Shown piece by piece: positions 51,481 to 60,127 of a DNA stretch of 64,000 nucleotides (the stretch's first letter is position 1; each line of letters opens with the position of its first letter). A program made the position numbers and the translations under genes. The notes below the pieces were generated by a model. The model saw only the letters and a list, made by a program, of their open reading frames with translations, made no database searches and was not told where the DNA came from. The DNA is taken from the NCBI GenBank assembly GCA_963722555.1, contig CAVRNQ010000006.1, forward strand, positions 868,001 through 932,000, read 5' to 3'. This stretch comes from Bog-366 sp963722555 (lineage in GTDB: Bacteria > Acidobacteriota > Terriglobia > UBA7540).

Positions 51481-52716
51481 CTATACGATGTCTTCCGTCT
51501 TGGGGTCCCAGCGCACCGCGCGCTTCTTGTGATATGAGGTAATTGACATCTGGCAAGCGATGGCCGAGCGGTAACCGATTTCGAACGGGCAATTGGGCTC
51601 CTTGCGGCTGCGCATGCAGTCGAAGAAGTTCTGCATGTGCACAGCCGTGCCATCGAAGTAGCCGCCTGCTTGCCCTCCTTCCGGCGGTACGCTGGAGATC
51701 GTGTCGACCCCCAGACTATCGCCTCCCTGGGGGAGGTACCGCACCTGGTCGCCCGGATTGCGCGAAATCGTCCCCTTGTTGCCCAGCAGCAGGTCATGGC
51801 CTTCGCCGTAGAAGTTGTTTCCGAACATGGAATTCCAGGTAAAGAGGATCTTCCCCTGCAGCATGGAAACATCTTCGGTGTCAGGCACCTGCATCTTGGG
51901 TGAAAGGAGATTGGCGCCGGTCATCGTGACGCTGTCAGGAATTTTGAAGTCCATCAGTTTGTACCAGAATCCCACCTGGTGGACCATGTTCTCATACACG
52001 TTGCTGCCATCGTAGTCCCAGAAGAAACGCCAATTGATGTAGCGCTGCGGATCGAAGGGATGCGGTGTTGCTTCGCCCTGGAAACCCTTCCAATCCACGT
52101 GCTGCGGATCGCAATCCCCGGGAATCTCGCGCGTCCATCCGCCATAGGGCGCGTTGCGATAATGGTGAGTGTGGAGGGCCGTGATCGTACCCATTCTCTC
52201 GGGAGTTACCATTTCCCGAATCCTGGCAAAGCCGGGAGTGCTTATGGCCTGAATTCCAACTTGCACCACGCGCCCCGAGTTCTCGTAGGCTTTCTTCATC
52301 CGCCGGGCATGGTCGGGATTAAACGCCATGGTCTTTTCCTGGTAAACGTCCTTTCCCGCCTGGATAGCGGGCACAAAATTCAGAACGTGCTGGTGCTGCG
52401 GGGTCGCGATCAGGACCGCATCGATGGATTTGTCGTCGAGCAGCTTGCGGAAATCCTGGTACGTCTGGATGGACGGAACGATGGCCTTCACCTGGTCGAG
52501 CCGTCGGGTGTAAACATCGGCCACTCCCACCGCTTCGACGTTGGGGCAACGGATGGCCGCGTGGAAGATCTCCTGGCCACGGTCACCCCCACCGATCAAA
52601 CCGATGCGGATGCGGTCGTTGGCTCCCAGCACACGGCTGGAAGGGAAAAATCCTGATGCAACCAGGGCGGCTGAACCGCCCAGCGTTTGCTGAATGAAAG
52701 TGCGGCGACTTGACAT
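51481..52716 (-). CDS. Tat-exported Gfo/Idh/MocA-family oxidoreductase
   Basis: 411 residues. MSSRRTFIQQTLGGSAALVASGF is a Tat leader. The nucleotide-binding loop is GLIGGGDRGQ; the usual EKP is EKTMA here, keeping the catalytic lysine but losing the proline. The rest follows the exported dehydrogenase type with WDYDGSNVYENMVHQVGFW. AAGGAG precedes the ATG by 8 bases. It is upstream of the TIM-barrel and rhamnosidase genes on the same strand. Expected chemistry is oxidation at a sugar ring carbon; the donor sugar is unknown. Confidence 0.88.
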   Translation of the reverse strand: MSSRRTFIQQTLGGSAALVASGFFPSSRVLGANDRIRIGLIGGGDRGQEIFHAAIRCPNVEAVGVADVYTRRLDQVKAIVPSIQTYQDFRKLLDDKSIDAVLIATPQHQHVLNFVPAIQAGKDVYQEKTMAFNPDHARRMKKAYENSGRVVQVGIQAISTPGFARIREMVTPERMGTITALHTHHYRNAPYGGWTREIPGDCDPQHVDWKGFQGEATPHPFDPQRYINWRFFWDYDGSNVYENMVHQVGFWYKLMDFKIPDSVTMTGANLLSPKMQVPDTEDVSMLQGKILFTWNSMFGNNFYGEGHDLLLGNKGTISRNPGDQVRYLPQGGDSLGVDTISSVPPEGGQAGGYFDGTAVHMQNFFDCMRSRKEPNCPFEIGYRSAIACQMSITSYHKKRAVRWDPKTEDIV

Positions 52717-53011
52717 GGAAACACTCCTTATCTGGGTAGGAAATCAAATCCTTGGGTCGATTCTCCAGCAGTATGCTGAATGACTCGTTGCGGTGTCACT
52801 CTCGGGAGCCGAAGGCGGCGAAGGATCCCAGCGAGTCTCCCGGCCTTGCACATGCTGTCATGACGGACTCTATCACCTCGTAATTCGGAGTCAAGGGGGA
52901 ATTTCAAATGCCAATATTTGGATTTCGTCTTGTGAAACAACGACAGGATGCGGGGGCAACGGAAAAAGCCGCAGAGGTCGCCGCGGCGAGCGGGCACGGC
53001 GCCACGTGGGT

Positions 53012-54886
53012 TCAGGGGAGAGCGAACGCCACATAGGCATCTCCCGAGCGGGTGCGGGGCTTGCCTCCGCCGCCCGCCGCGATGATCACGTACTGCTTGC
53101 CCTTGACTTCGTATGTGCAAGGGCTGGCGTAGCCACCGGCCGGGAGTTGTGCTTCCCACAGGACCTTGCCATTGGTCTTGTCGAAGGCGCGGAATTTCTC
53201 ATCCTGGGTTGCCCCGATGAAGACCAATCCACCCGCCGTGACGACGGAGCCGCCGATGTTCTGGGTGCCGGTGGGTGGAATACCGCGCGCGGTCAATTCC
53301 TGGAACTCGCCCAGCACGACTTGCCAGGCGATTTCCCCCTTGTTCAGATTGTAGGCGGTGAGCTGTCCCCAGGGCGGCTTGATAGCTGCGTAGCCTTCCG
53401 CGTCCTCGAAGCGGTTGTAGCCGGTGTGGGTGTAAGGATAGCCGGCGCCGTCGGGAGCAGGCACGAGCGTGAGGATCCACGGCTCGTCGTGAGAGTTGAT
53501 GTAATACCAGCCCGCGGTGGGGTCGAAAGAACCGCCGCCCCAATTCGAGCCGCCGTCGAATCCGGGAAAGATGATCGTCCCCTGCGCGCTGGGCGGTTGC
53601 CACGTGCCGCTGCGTGATTTCTGAAAGGTCCCGAGCGCCGCGGCATGCGCTTCCGGTGAGATATTCGTGACGTCGTCTTCTTTGAATACTTGCCGCGTGT
53701 AGGGGGGCAGTTTCAGCGACTGGGGTTGGGTGGCCCAGGCCTTTTCGCCGGGCACGTCGGATTCGGGCACGGGCTGCTCGGCAACCGGGTAAAGCGGTTT
53801 GCCGGTTTCGCGTTCGAGGACGAAGAGCTGGCCGAACTTGGTGGGCTGCACCACGGCGTCAACGCTCTTGCCGTTGATTTTCAGCGTGACGAGAGCGGGC
53901 GGGCAGGGAAGGTCCCGATCCCACAGATCGTGGTGCACGACCTGATAGTGCCAGAGGCGCTTGCCGGTCGAGGCATCGAGCGCAATCACGCAATTCGCGA
54001 ACAGGTTCTGTCCGAGGCGCTGACCGCCGTAGAAATCGAACGCCGCGGACCCGGTGGAGAGGAAAACCCAACCGCGTTTTTCATCCACGGTCATGCCGCC
54101 CCAGTCGTTGGCGGCGCCCGCGGTGCGCCAGGCGTTGTCTTCCCAGGTTTCGTTGCCGGGCTCGCCCGGGCGAGGAATGGTGTGAAAAATCCAGGCCATC
54201 ACACCGGTTCGCACATCAAAGGCGCGCACGTGGCCGGGCGCGGCGGGTTCCGGGCCCTCACCGCACATCGATCCCAAAATTATCAAGTTCTTGTAAATGA
54301 TACCGGGTGAAGTGACGTCATACGTCAGGTCGCGCAGGTCGCGCCCCAGGCCCTTGGTCAAATCCACGCTGCCGCCCTGTCCGAACTCGTGAATCAGTTT
54401 ACCGGTCCTGGCGTCGAACGCCATCAGGCGAGCGCGCGCCACAAAGAAGATGCGCTGGTCGTTGCCGTCCTCCCAATACGCCACGCCGCGATTTACTCCA
54501 CGCGGCGTATCCTCGTCGAGGCCTTCGAAAGGGTCGAACTGCCAGAGGAGCTTACCCGTCGCTGCCTCGAGTGCGCAGAGTTTGAGCTGCGCGGTCGTGA
54601 GGTACATGACCCCGTTCACCACGAGGGGCGTGCACTCGATCGTGGTGGAGGGTTTGTCGCGGCCGTCGCCGGTGTGATACGTCCAGGCGACCTGCAGCTT
54701 GTGCACGTTCGAGTGGTTGATCTGATCAAGTGGCGAGTAACGCATCCCGGCGAGATTGCCGCCGGAGGTGTGCCACTCTCCTTCCGTCTTTGAGGCGGGT
54801 GTGGCGGCACCAGGCCACGCCGATGCGGCGAGTAAGGTGGAAGTGCTCTGCTTGAGAAATGTTCGGCGGTTCACCCGATGGCGCAT
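53012..54886 (-). CDS. Exported PQQ-dependent dehydrogenase
   Basis: 624 residues. RRTFLKQSTSTLLAAS gives a Tat-type leader. The mature protein is an eight-bladed propeller with repeated blade motifs (TPLVVNGVMYLTTAQLKLCALEAATGKLLWQF, VIALDASTGKRLWHYQ, FRAFDKTNGKVLWEAQ as separate blades) typical of quinoprotein glucose-type dehydrogenases. HDLWDRDLPCPP is the conserved active-site stretch of that group. There is no N-terminal membrane domain as in Gcd and no heme-binding CxxCH. It should oxidise a sugar or alcohol in the periplasm, passing electrons to the respiratory chain. AAGGAGGG precedes the ATG. Confidence 0.9.
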   Translation of the reverse strand: MRHRVNRRTFLKQSTSTLLAASAWPGAATPASKTEGEWHTSGGNLAGMRYSPLDQINHSNVHKLQVAWTYHTGDGRDKPSTTIECTPLVVNGVMYLTTAQLKLCALEAATGKLLWQFDPFEGLDEDTPRGVNRGVAYWEDGNDQRIFFVARARLMAFDARTGKLIHEFGQGGSVDLTKGLGRDLRDLTYDVTSPGIIYKNLIILGSMCGEGPEPAAPGHVRAFDVRTGVMAWIFHTIPRPGEPGNETWEDNAWRTAGAANDWGGMTVDEKRGWVFLSTGSAAFDFYGGQRLGQNLFANCVIALDASTGKRLWHYQVVHHDLWDRDLPCPPALVTLKINGKSVDAVVQPTKFGQLFVLERETGKPLYPVAEQPVPESDVPGEKAWATQPQSLKLPPYTRQVFKEDDVTNISPEAHAAALGTFQKSRSGTWQPPSAQGTIIFPGFDGGSNWGGGSFDPTAGWYYINSHDEPWILTLVPAPDGAGYPYTHTGYNRFEDAEGYAAIKPPWGQLTAYNLNKGEIAWQVVLGEFQELTARGIPPTGTQNIGGSVVTAGGLVFIGATQDEKFRAFDKTNGKVLWEAQLPAGGYASPCTYEVKGKQYVIIAAGGGGKPRTRSGDAYVAFALP

Positions 54887-55023
54887 GACTCAGAGCCCTC
54901 CTTGGCATACCTAGCTCCAAGGCTCTTCATTTAAGGGGTTTCCGGAAATCATTTCGCAATATGTTCCTGGGTGACCCCCTCACCCCTCCCGCCCCGGCTC
55001 GTGAAAACGCCGGCGGCGGGCCA

Positions 55024-55136
55024 CCCTCTCCCCCAAGGGGGCGAGGGCAGTTAATTCCAATCCCCCCCCTCTCCCCCAAGGGGGCGAGGGCAGTTAATTC
55101 CAATCCCCCCCCTCTCCCCCAAGGGGGCGAGGGCAA
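55024..55136. repeat. 43-bp tandem repeat, about 2.6 copies
   Basis: CCCTCTCCCCCAAGGGGGCG starts at 55024, 55067 and 55110. Each unit holds a hairpin CCCTC-CCCCC-AA-GGGGG-GAGGG; units are joined by AGTTAATTCCAATCC. Lies between a PQQ dehydrogenase start and a Gfo/Idh/MocA stop, so the hairpins could end transcription. Confidence 0.9.
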
Positions 55137-55160
55137 AAAAATCAAATCAACGCTGCCCTC

Positions 55161-56408
55161 TTATTCCTTCAGCCCGGTCAGGGCCGGGTCGAATCGCTCC
55201 TCAGACCTGGCCATCTCATCCCAGGAGACTTCGGCGAGCTTATAGGCGGCCATGCGGCCGAGGATCGTTGTGAGGTTGCTGCGCACGGCGGGGGCCACGG
55301 TGGGATGGTCGAACCGGCCCTTGGTGACATCCTCGTAAAAGGTCGCAATGTTGCGGATGGCGCCGGCCGCGTACATCGTGCTATCTCGCCCACCGGCATA
55401 AGGCGTTGCGCCCTTGATGCTGACATCCCCGGCGTAGTGCGTGTCCACCGTGCCCGCAGTCCCGTACATCCGGCAGAGGATGTCATCCCAGCCCGAACCA
55501 TACTGTTTAGAACAGAAGGTGACGAGCACGTCTTCGGGGAACCAGAAGATGACCGAGAAGTAATCCCAGCAGTCGCCCAGGTTGCGCGACTTGAGGCCGC
55601 CCGTGCCGAGAGCTCGGAGCGGATGCTGGTCGAGTATCCAGGTCATGACATCGATGGAATGGATGTTCTGTTCGGTGATGATGTCGCCGGAGAGCGCACG
55701 GCTTACTCCCCAGGCGCGCAGGCGCCGCTCGGGGTCGTCGGGGTTGGGTTTCAAGTCCTCGAGGTGACGCAACCAGGGAGAGCTGGCGATGTAAGTGGCC
55801 TCGCCGTTGATAATCCGGCCAATATCGCCTGCCTGCACGCGCCGGACCGCTTCCTGGAAGTACGGGTCGGTCCGGGTCTGGAAGTCGATGAGGTAGGCGA
55901 GTTTCTTCTCGGCGGCTTTCCCGGCGCTTGCCTCGATGCTGCGGCAGGCTGGAACATCCACTCCCATGGGCTTAGCGAGGTACACGTGAACGCCGGCCTC
56001 GACGGCTGCGGCCGCCTGTTCCGGATGAAAATAAGGCGGACTCTCGATGGCGACCGCGTCCACTTTGCTTTCCAGTAACCTTCGGTAACCCATCAGACCC
56101 GTGTAGCGCCGGGCGGGGGGCAGGTTGAATCTCACGCCAAAGGCATTGACCTTGTCCGGAAAGTAATCCATCGCGGCGGCGATCTCGTATCCTCCGTGCT
56201 TCCGGAAAAGATCGGCAATCCAGGTACCGCGACTACCGCAGCCCAGCAGTCCCAAAGAAATCTTGGAATTAGCCTGCAACCCGCGAACGAGTTCCGGCCT
56301 CAGGATGCTTAATGAGACGGCTGCCCCGCTTGTTCCCGTCAGGAATTTGCGACGACTGAGGCGAGTTTGGGCTTCACCCGTGTTTGAGTTGTCGGATAGC
56401 TTCCCCAT
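55161..56408 (-). CDS. Tat-exported Gfo/Idh/MocA-family oxidoreductase
   Basis: 415 residues. A Tat motif LSRRKFLTGTSG lies about 17 residues in, followed by a hydrophobic stretch. Nucleotide loop GLLGCGSRGTW; family lysine in VYLAKPMGVD. The C-terminal half contains IITEQNIHSIDVMTWIL, a typical exported-dehydrogenase segment with His. AAGGAGG precedes the ATG. Together with the genes at 4909 and 51481 this makes three exported members in the window. Donor sugar unknown. Confidence 0.88.
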   Translation of the reverse strand: MGKLSDNSNTGEAQTRLSRRKFLTGTSGAAVSLSILRPELVRGLQANSKISLGLLGCGSRGTWIADLFRKHGGYEIAAAMDYFPDKVNAFGVRFNLPPARRYTGLMGYRRLLESKVDAVAIESPPYFHPEQAAAAVEAGVHVYLAKPMGVDVPACRSIEASAGKAAEKKLAYLIDFQTRTDPYFQEAVRRVQAGDIGRIINGEATYIASSPWLRHLEDLKPNPDDPERRLRAWGVSRALSGDIITEQNIHSIDVMTWILDQHPLRALGTGGLKSRNLGDCWDYFSVIFWFPEDVLVTFCSKQYGSGWDDILCRMYGTAGTVDTHYAGDVSIKGATPYAGGRDSTMYAAGAIRNIATFYEDVTKGRFDHPTVAPAVRSNLTTILGRMAAYKLAEVSWDEMARSEERFDPALTGLKE

Positions 56409-56540
56409 GGCATGGCCTCCTTACCGCAGGATGATTTTTGGCGGAGCAAGGGTAGCACCTCCAATACCCTGTGTCCATGGGGCGTGGGCGCTGGCGGTGC
56501 TGGGGAGCCGCGGCGAGCAATTTGATTAAGGCGACCAGCT

Positions 56541-56692
56541 TAACAGGCTGCGGTCCCCCCCTCACACTGTCATCCTGAGGAGGTCGCATGGCGACCGACG
56601 AAGGACCTCTGTATTTGCTCGAGAATTCAAATACAGGGGTCCTTCGCTCCGCTCAGGATGACAGCATCGGAGCGTTTTCCCGCAGCGTGTTA
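56541..56692. repeat. MITE-like element, family 1, copy F
   Basis: TAACAGGCTGCGG at the left and CCCGCAGCGTGTTA at the right as inverted ends. Inside, TGTCATCCTGAGGAGGTCGC and GCTCAGGATGACAG face each other. The right-end TTA is, on the minus strand, the TAA stop of the MFS gene. Confidence 0.87.
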
Positions 56693-57985
56693 CGCCGGCG
56701 GCTGCGAATCCTGCCGGACGAGCGACCGGTTGGGATTGACGACCAGCCAGGCGGCGGAGCCCAGGGCGCAAAGGCAGGCGGCGGTTAGAAAGGACGCAGT
56801 CCATCCAAACTTGTGGGCCAACACGGGTGTCAGGACTGCGGTAACGGCGCTTCCCACTTGGGCCCCCATATTTACGAAACCGGAAAGTAAACCCGAGGAG
56901 CGTCCACCCAAGTCAGCGGAGAGCGCCCAGTAAGCGCTTTGCGCAAGGTAGAGTGACCCGGCGCCTCCCGCCAGGATTACGCTCGCCGCCGCAGCGCTCT
57001 CGACTTGGGCGCCCACCGCCACGAACACCGCGGCGCCCGCCAGGCCCAGGGCGGCCACTCCACAACGTCCCCACCAGCGGCCGAAGCGCCGGCTTACGGC
57101 GTCGGCGATCCAACCGCCCGCGGCTGACCCCAGCGACATGGCCACGAAAGGCAACATGCCGTAATAGCTGCCCGCCTTGAGGTTCAGGCCGCGCACCGTG
57201 GTCAGATAGATGAAGAACCAGGAGAAGAAGATGTAGGCGACGTACCCGTAACAGAAGTAGCTGAGGCTAATGGCCCAGACATCGCGGCTTGAGAGCATGG
57301 TGCTCCAAGAAAGTCTCGGTCCCTCCGCGTGGTCGCGCTGCGGGATGCCGTCGCGAATCCACTTTCGTTCCGCCTCGTTCACCCAGGCGTGCTGGTCGGG
57401 ATGGTCCCGTGCCAGGCCATACCACCCCAGGCCTACGAGAAGTCCCAGCCCGGCGCAGACCCAGAAGGCGGCGCGCCAGCCGAAATGCAGCATGATTGCC
57501 GTGATGATGGGAGGCGTGAAGGCGGCGCCGGCGCCCACTCCGGCAAAGATCAGGCCGTTGGCCAGGCCACGCTCCGCCGTGGGAATCCAGTGGGCTACCC
57601 AGCGGTTCGAACTCGGGTACATGACCGATTCGCCCACCCCCAGCAGGAAGCGTACGCCCCAGAAGAGCAGCAGGGCTTCGACGAAGCCCGCGGGAACGCA
57701 TGCGGTGAGTGTAGTGAAAACGGCCCACCACGTGGCCCCGAACGCCAGTACGCGGCGCGGGCCCAGGCGGTCTGCCGCCCAGCCGCCCCCAATCTGAAAG
57801 AGGGCATAGCCGAGCGAAAAGGCGCTGAAGATCCAACCCAACTGTGTGTCTGAAAGGTGGAATTCCTGGGAGATGGAATGCCCGGCGATGGAGATGTTAA
57901 CGCGGTCGAGATAGCTGACCGCCCCCATCAACGCCACCCAGGCAACCAGCAGCCAGCGAATGCGAGTTGGCCTCTCCGAGTTCAT
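56690..57985 (-). CDS. MFS transporter, ACS (sugar-acid) type
   Basis: 431 residues with twelve predicted membrane segments. YLDRVNISIAG in helix 1, GGWAADRLGPRR in the first cytoplasmic loop and GESVMYPSSNRWVAHWIP are characteristic of the anion:cation symporter family that takes up hexuronates, glucarate, galactonate and similar acids. It should import a sugar acid with protons. The start at 57985 is the first Met before the domain; an upstream start is possible. Placed among exported sugar oxidases and a dehydratase, it is the likely entry route for their products. Its stop codon comes from the end of a repeat. Confidence 0.88.
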   Translation of the reverse strand: MNSERPTRIRWLLVAWVALMGAVSYLDRVNISIAGHSISQEFHLSDTQLGWIFSAFSLGYALFQIGGGWAADRLGPRRVLAFGATWWAVFTTLTACVPAGFVEALLLFWGVRFLLGVGESVMYPSSNRWVAHWIPTAERGLANGLIFAGVGAGAAFTPPIITAIMLHFGWRAAFWVCAGLGLLVGLGWYGLARDHPDQHAWVNEAERKWIRDGIPQRDHAEGPRLSWSTMLSSRDVWAISLSYFCYGYVAYIFFSWFFIYLTTVRGLNLKAGSYYGMLPFVAMSLGSAAGGWIADAVSRRFGRWWGRCGVAALGLAGAAVFVAVGAQVESAAAASVILAGGAGSLYLAQSAYWALSADLGGRSSGLLSGFVNMGAQVGSAVTAVLTPVLAHKFGWTASFLTAACLCALGSAAWLVVNPNRSLVRQDSQPPA

Positions 57986-58179
57986 TGGCGCGTGGGGGCG
58001 CTCGGGCCACTGTGGCCAAAGGGCTCCACAGAGTGGCATGGTTCGGCGCGGATGGCAACAGTTGCTCCTGAATCAGAGGATTCCTAGGGGCGGGTGAGTT
58101 AGGTGCTCCAGCCAGCCCTGCCTGAACTCCGGGCAACGGTTTGCCAGGGCGAATCATCTACCTGCACGGGGCAGGATGG

Positions 58180-58200
58180 CATATACTCATTGTATATGCC
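58180..58200. promoter_or_regulatory. Perfect dyad just upstream of the FecR-like gene
   Basis: GCATATAC (58180-58187) and GTATATGC (58193-58200) are perfect inverted repeats around TCATT. The site overlaps a -10-like TATACT and ends 1 bp before the ribosome-binding region GAAGGAGG, so it could be an operator or a translation-controlling hairpin. Confidence 0.5.
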
Positions 58201-58216
58201 GCGAAGGAGGCCATTC

Positions 58217-59905
58217 ATGAGAGGCCACACCGTACGCTTGAGTGTCGCCGTTATCGTCGCCGGGTGGGTTTTCCTCCCGGCAGGGGTCCTTGCCCAACAG
58301 TCTCTCTCGCACGCGCGGGTCGTGCGGCTGAGTTATGTGAGCGGCACGGTGGGTGTGAAGCGGCCCGGCTCGGCTGAGTGGACCAACGCCGTAGTGAACA
58401 CGCCCATCCAGGAAGGCTTTGAGCTCTCGACCTCCGCCACAAGTTACGCGGAAGTGGAATTTGAAAATGGCTCTTCGGCCCGGCTGGGTGAGCTCTCCCA
58501 GGTTTGCTTCAACCAACTGGCCCTGGATGCGGAAGGCAACAAGCTGAACCGCCTCACCTTCGAGCAAGGGTATGCCACATTTCATTTCATGCCTGAACAC
58601 CAAGACGCTTACAGTGTCGTGGTTGCTGACGCCACCCTGACCCCCAGCGGCAAAAGTGAATTCCGGACGGACCTCAAGCAGGGCCGGGTGCGCGTCGAAG
58701 TGTTCAACGGCACGGTTGACGTCACGGGGCGCTCCGGGTCCACCAAACTCAGCAAGGACAAAGTTCTGGAATTCAACTCGGGCGCCACAGAGTTAGCCTT
58801 TAACATCCAGCAGGGAATCACCAAGGACTCCTGGGATAAGTGGGCAGAAGCGCGCGATAACCAAGTGCAGCTTTCTATGCGAGACCAGGCGGTCCCAGCG
58901 CGGGGGATGCTTTACGGCTGGGGCGATCTAGGCGCCTATGGCGAGTGGGCGATGATTCCTGGCTTTGGCTATGGCTGGGCGCCTTATGCTCCGATGGGCT
59001 GGTCGCCGTTCAGCATGGGTATGTGGGACAACTACCCAGGCTTTGGGTTGACATGGATTTCGAGCGAGCCCTGGGGCTGGCTGCCCTACCACTACGGCAT
59101 GTGGAATTTCGACTCTGACTTTGGCTGGTTCTGGATGCCGGGCAGTTTCGCTTACTGGTCACCAGCGTTGGTCACTTGGTATTCGGGACCGGGATGGCTC
59201 GGCTGGCGGCCTCGGGGAGTGGGAGGCCGAACGGGAATTAATGCTGTAACGACAGTTCCTGGGAGTGTGGTCCGGACCGGCCAGATGATCACTCTGCTGA
59301 ATGCGAGCCATGAGCGAGCGGCGGCGGGCTCAGTTCTGACGGGTCCCCCACCCTTCCAATCCGGCGCGCGCGCTACGCTCTCGGGAATTCCATCGGGATC
59401 GGGCGCCTCGTCGTCACTCCAGGTTGCATCGCCGCCCTCCCGGGCACATGACACTCCCGCACCCGCAGCCATCCTGATGGGAGGCGATGCCGCGGCGGAG
59501 AAGGCGCTTCTTCAGAATCACCCGAGCGGTTTGGGACGGGCCTTCGGTTTTTCCCATGCCCAACCCTTGCGCGCACGTGAGGGGGCGACTTTGGGTGGGC
59601 GCTACGCGATGGGTGGAACCGTGGGCGAGTTTCGCGGCGATGCCATAAGCCGTGGGGGCGGAAATCCTGGGATGAGGGGAGGGGATGGAGCTGTGGGCTC
59701 CGCACCTTCGCGCATGTCCAGAGGCTCGGGGCCCGTCGTGTTGGGGCACAGTCAATCCGCCGCACCCTCTTCCGGGGGGGGCGGTGCGGTGCACGCGGGT
59801 GGAGGCGGCGGGTCAAGCAGCATATCAGCTAGCCCGAGCGTGTCAGCCAGCTCGAGCGTGTCGAGCAGCTCGCATAGCTCGAGCTCGAGCGGCGGACACC
59901 ACTAG
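58217..59905 (+). CDS. Exported FecR-domain protein with Trp-rich and Ser-rich tails
   Basis: 562 residues. A signal peptide ends near VLAQQ. A FecR-like beta domain follows (about 35-210: VSGTVGVKRPGSAEWTNA, SYAEVEFENGSSARLG, SGKSEFRTDLKQGRVRVEVFNGTV). Then comes a Gly/Trp/Tyr-rich segment (GYGWAPYAPMGWSPF, WGWLPYHYGMWNF) of a type common with FecR in Acidobacteriota. The last 40 residues are low-complexity Ser/Gly. It has no sigma-factor or TonB neighbour, so it is probably a structural envelope protein rather than a FecI partner. GGAGG lies 6 bases before the ATG. It is the only plus-strand gene between 43.5 and 64 kb. Confidence 0.82.
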   Translation: MRGHTVRLSVAVIVAGWVFLPAGVLAQQSLSHARVVRLSYVSGTVGVKRPGSAEWTNAVVNTPIQEGFELSTSATSYAEVEFENGSSARLGELSQVCFNQLALDAEGNKLNRLTFEQGYATFHFMPEHQDAYSVVVADATLTPSGKSEFRTDLKQGRVRVEVFNGTVDVTGRSGSTKLSKDKVLEFNSGATELAFNIQQGITKDSWDKWAEARDNQVQLSMRDQAVPARGMLYGWGDLGAYGEWAMIPGFGYGWAPYAPMGWSPFSMGMWDNYPGFGLTWISSEPWGWLPYHYGMWNFDSDFGWFWMPGSFAYWSPALVTWYSGPGWLGWRPRGVGGRTGINAVTTVPGSVVRTGQMITLLNASHERAAAGSVLTGPPPFQSGARATLSGIPSGSGASSSLQVASPPSRAHDTPAPAAILMGGDAAAEKALLQNHPSGLGRAFGFSHAQPLRAREGATLGGRYAMGGTVGEFRGDAISRGGGNPGMRGGDGAVGSAPSRMSRGSGPVVLGHSQSAAPSSGGGGAVHAGGGGGSSSISASPSVSASSSVSSSSHSSSSSGGHH

Positions 59906-59999
59906 TACTTGGTGACATGGTTTCCCGTCAAATCGAAGTTACTGATAATCAGGCGCTTGCGTTTCCACCAAGCGACGCGGATTTAAGTCACCAAGTACT
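59904..59999. repeat. 96-bp inverted-repeat element at the FecR-like stop codon
   Basis: AGTACTTGGTGAC at 59904-59916 is perfectly matched by GTCACCAAGTACT at 59987-59999. The left end overlaps the TAG stop (59903-59905). Confidence 0.85.
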
Positions 60000-60036
60000 T
60001 AGGATGGTGGCCAGGGAATAGCTGGACAACGCGCCT

Positions 60037-60085
60037 TCTCGTAGCGCCGGCATCCTGCCGGCAGCCGCCGGGACGGCGGCGCTAC
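60037..60085. repeat. GTAGCGCCG-type palindromic repeat, copy 3
   Basis: GTAGCGCCGGCATCCTGCCGGC followed by GCCGCCGGGACGGCGGCGCTAC, in the orientation opposite to copies 1 and 2. Confidence 0.75.
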
Positions 60086-60127
60086 ATCGAACGCCGCGGT
60101 TTTCACCACCCGTGAGAGCCGGGCGGC

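Noticed and set aside
55024..55136. Possible CRISPR-like array
   Set aside because: Units are contiguous 43-bp tandem repeats without unique spacers and no cas genes are present.
54927..55245. Proline-rich small proteins on both strands
   Set aside because: They are translations of the 43-bp tandem repeat.
55305..56078. 257-residue frame on the plus strand
   Set aside because: Lies entirely inside the Gfo/Idh/MocA gene and has no recognisable features.
58217..59905. FecR anti-sigma regulator of iron uptake
   Set aside because: No FecI-type sigma factor or TonB receptor next to it, and the long Trp-rich and Ser-rich tails are unlike regulatory FecR.
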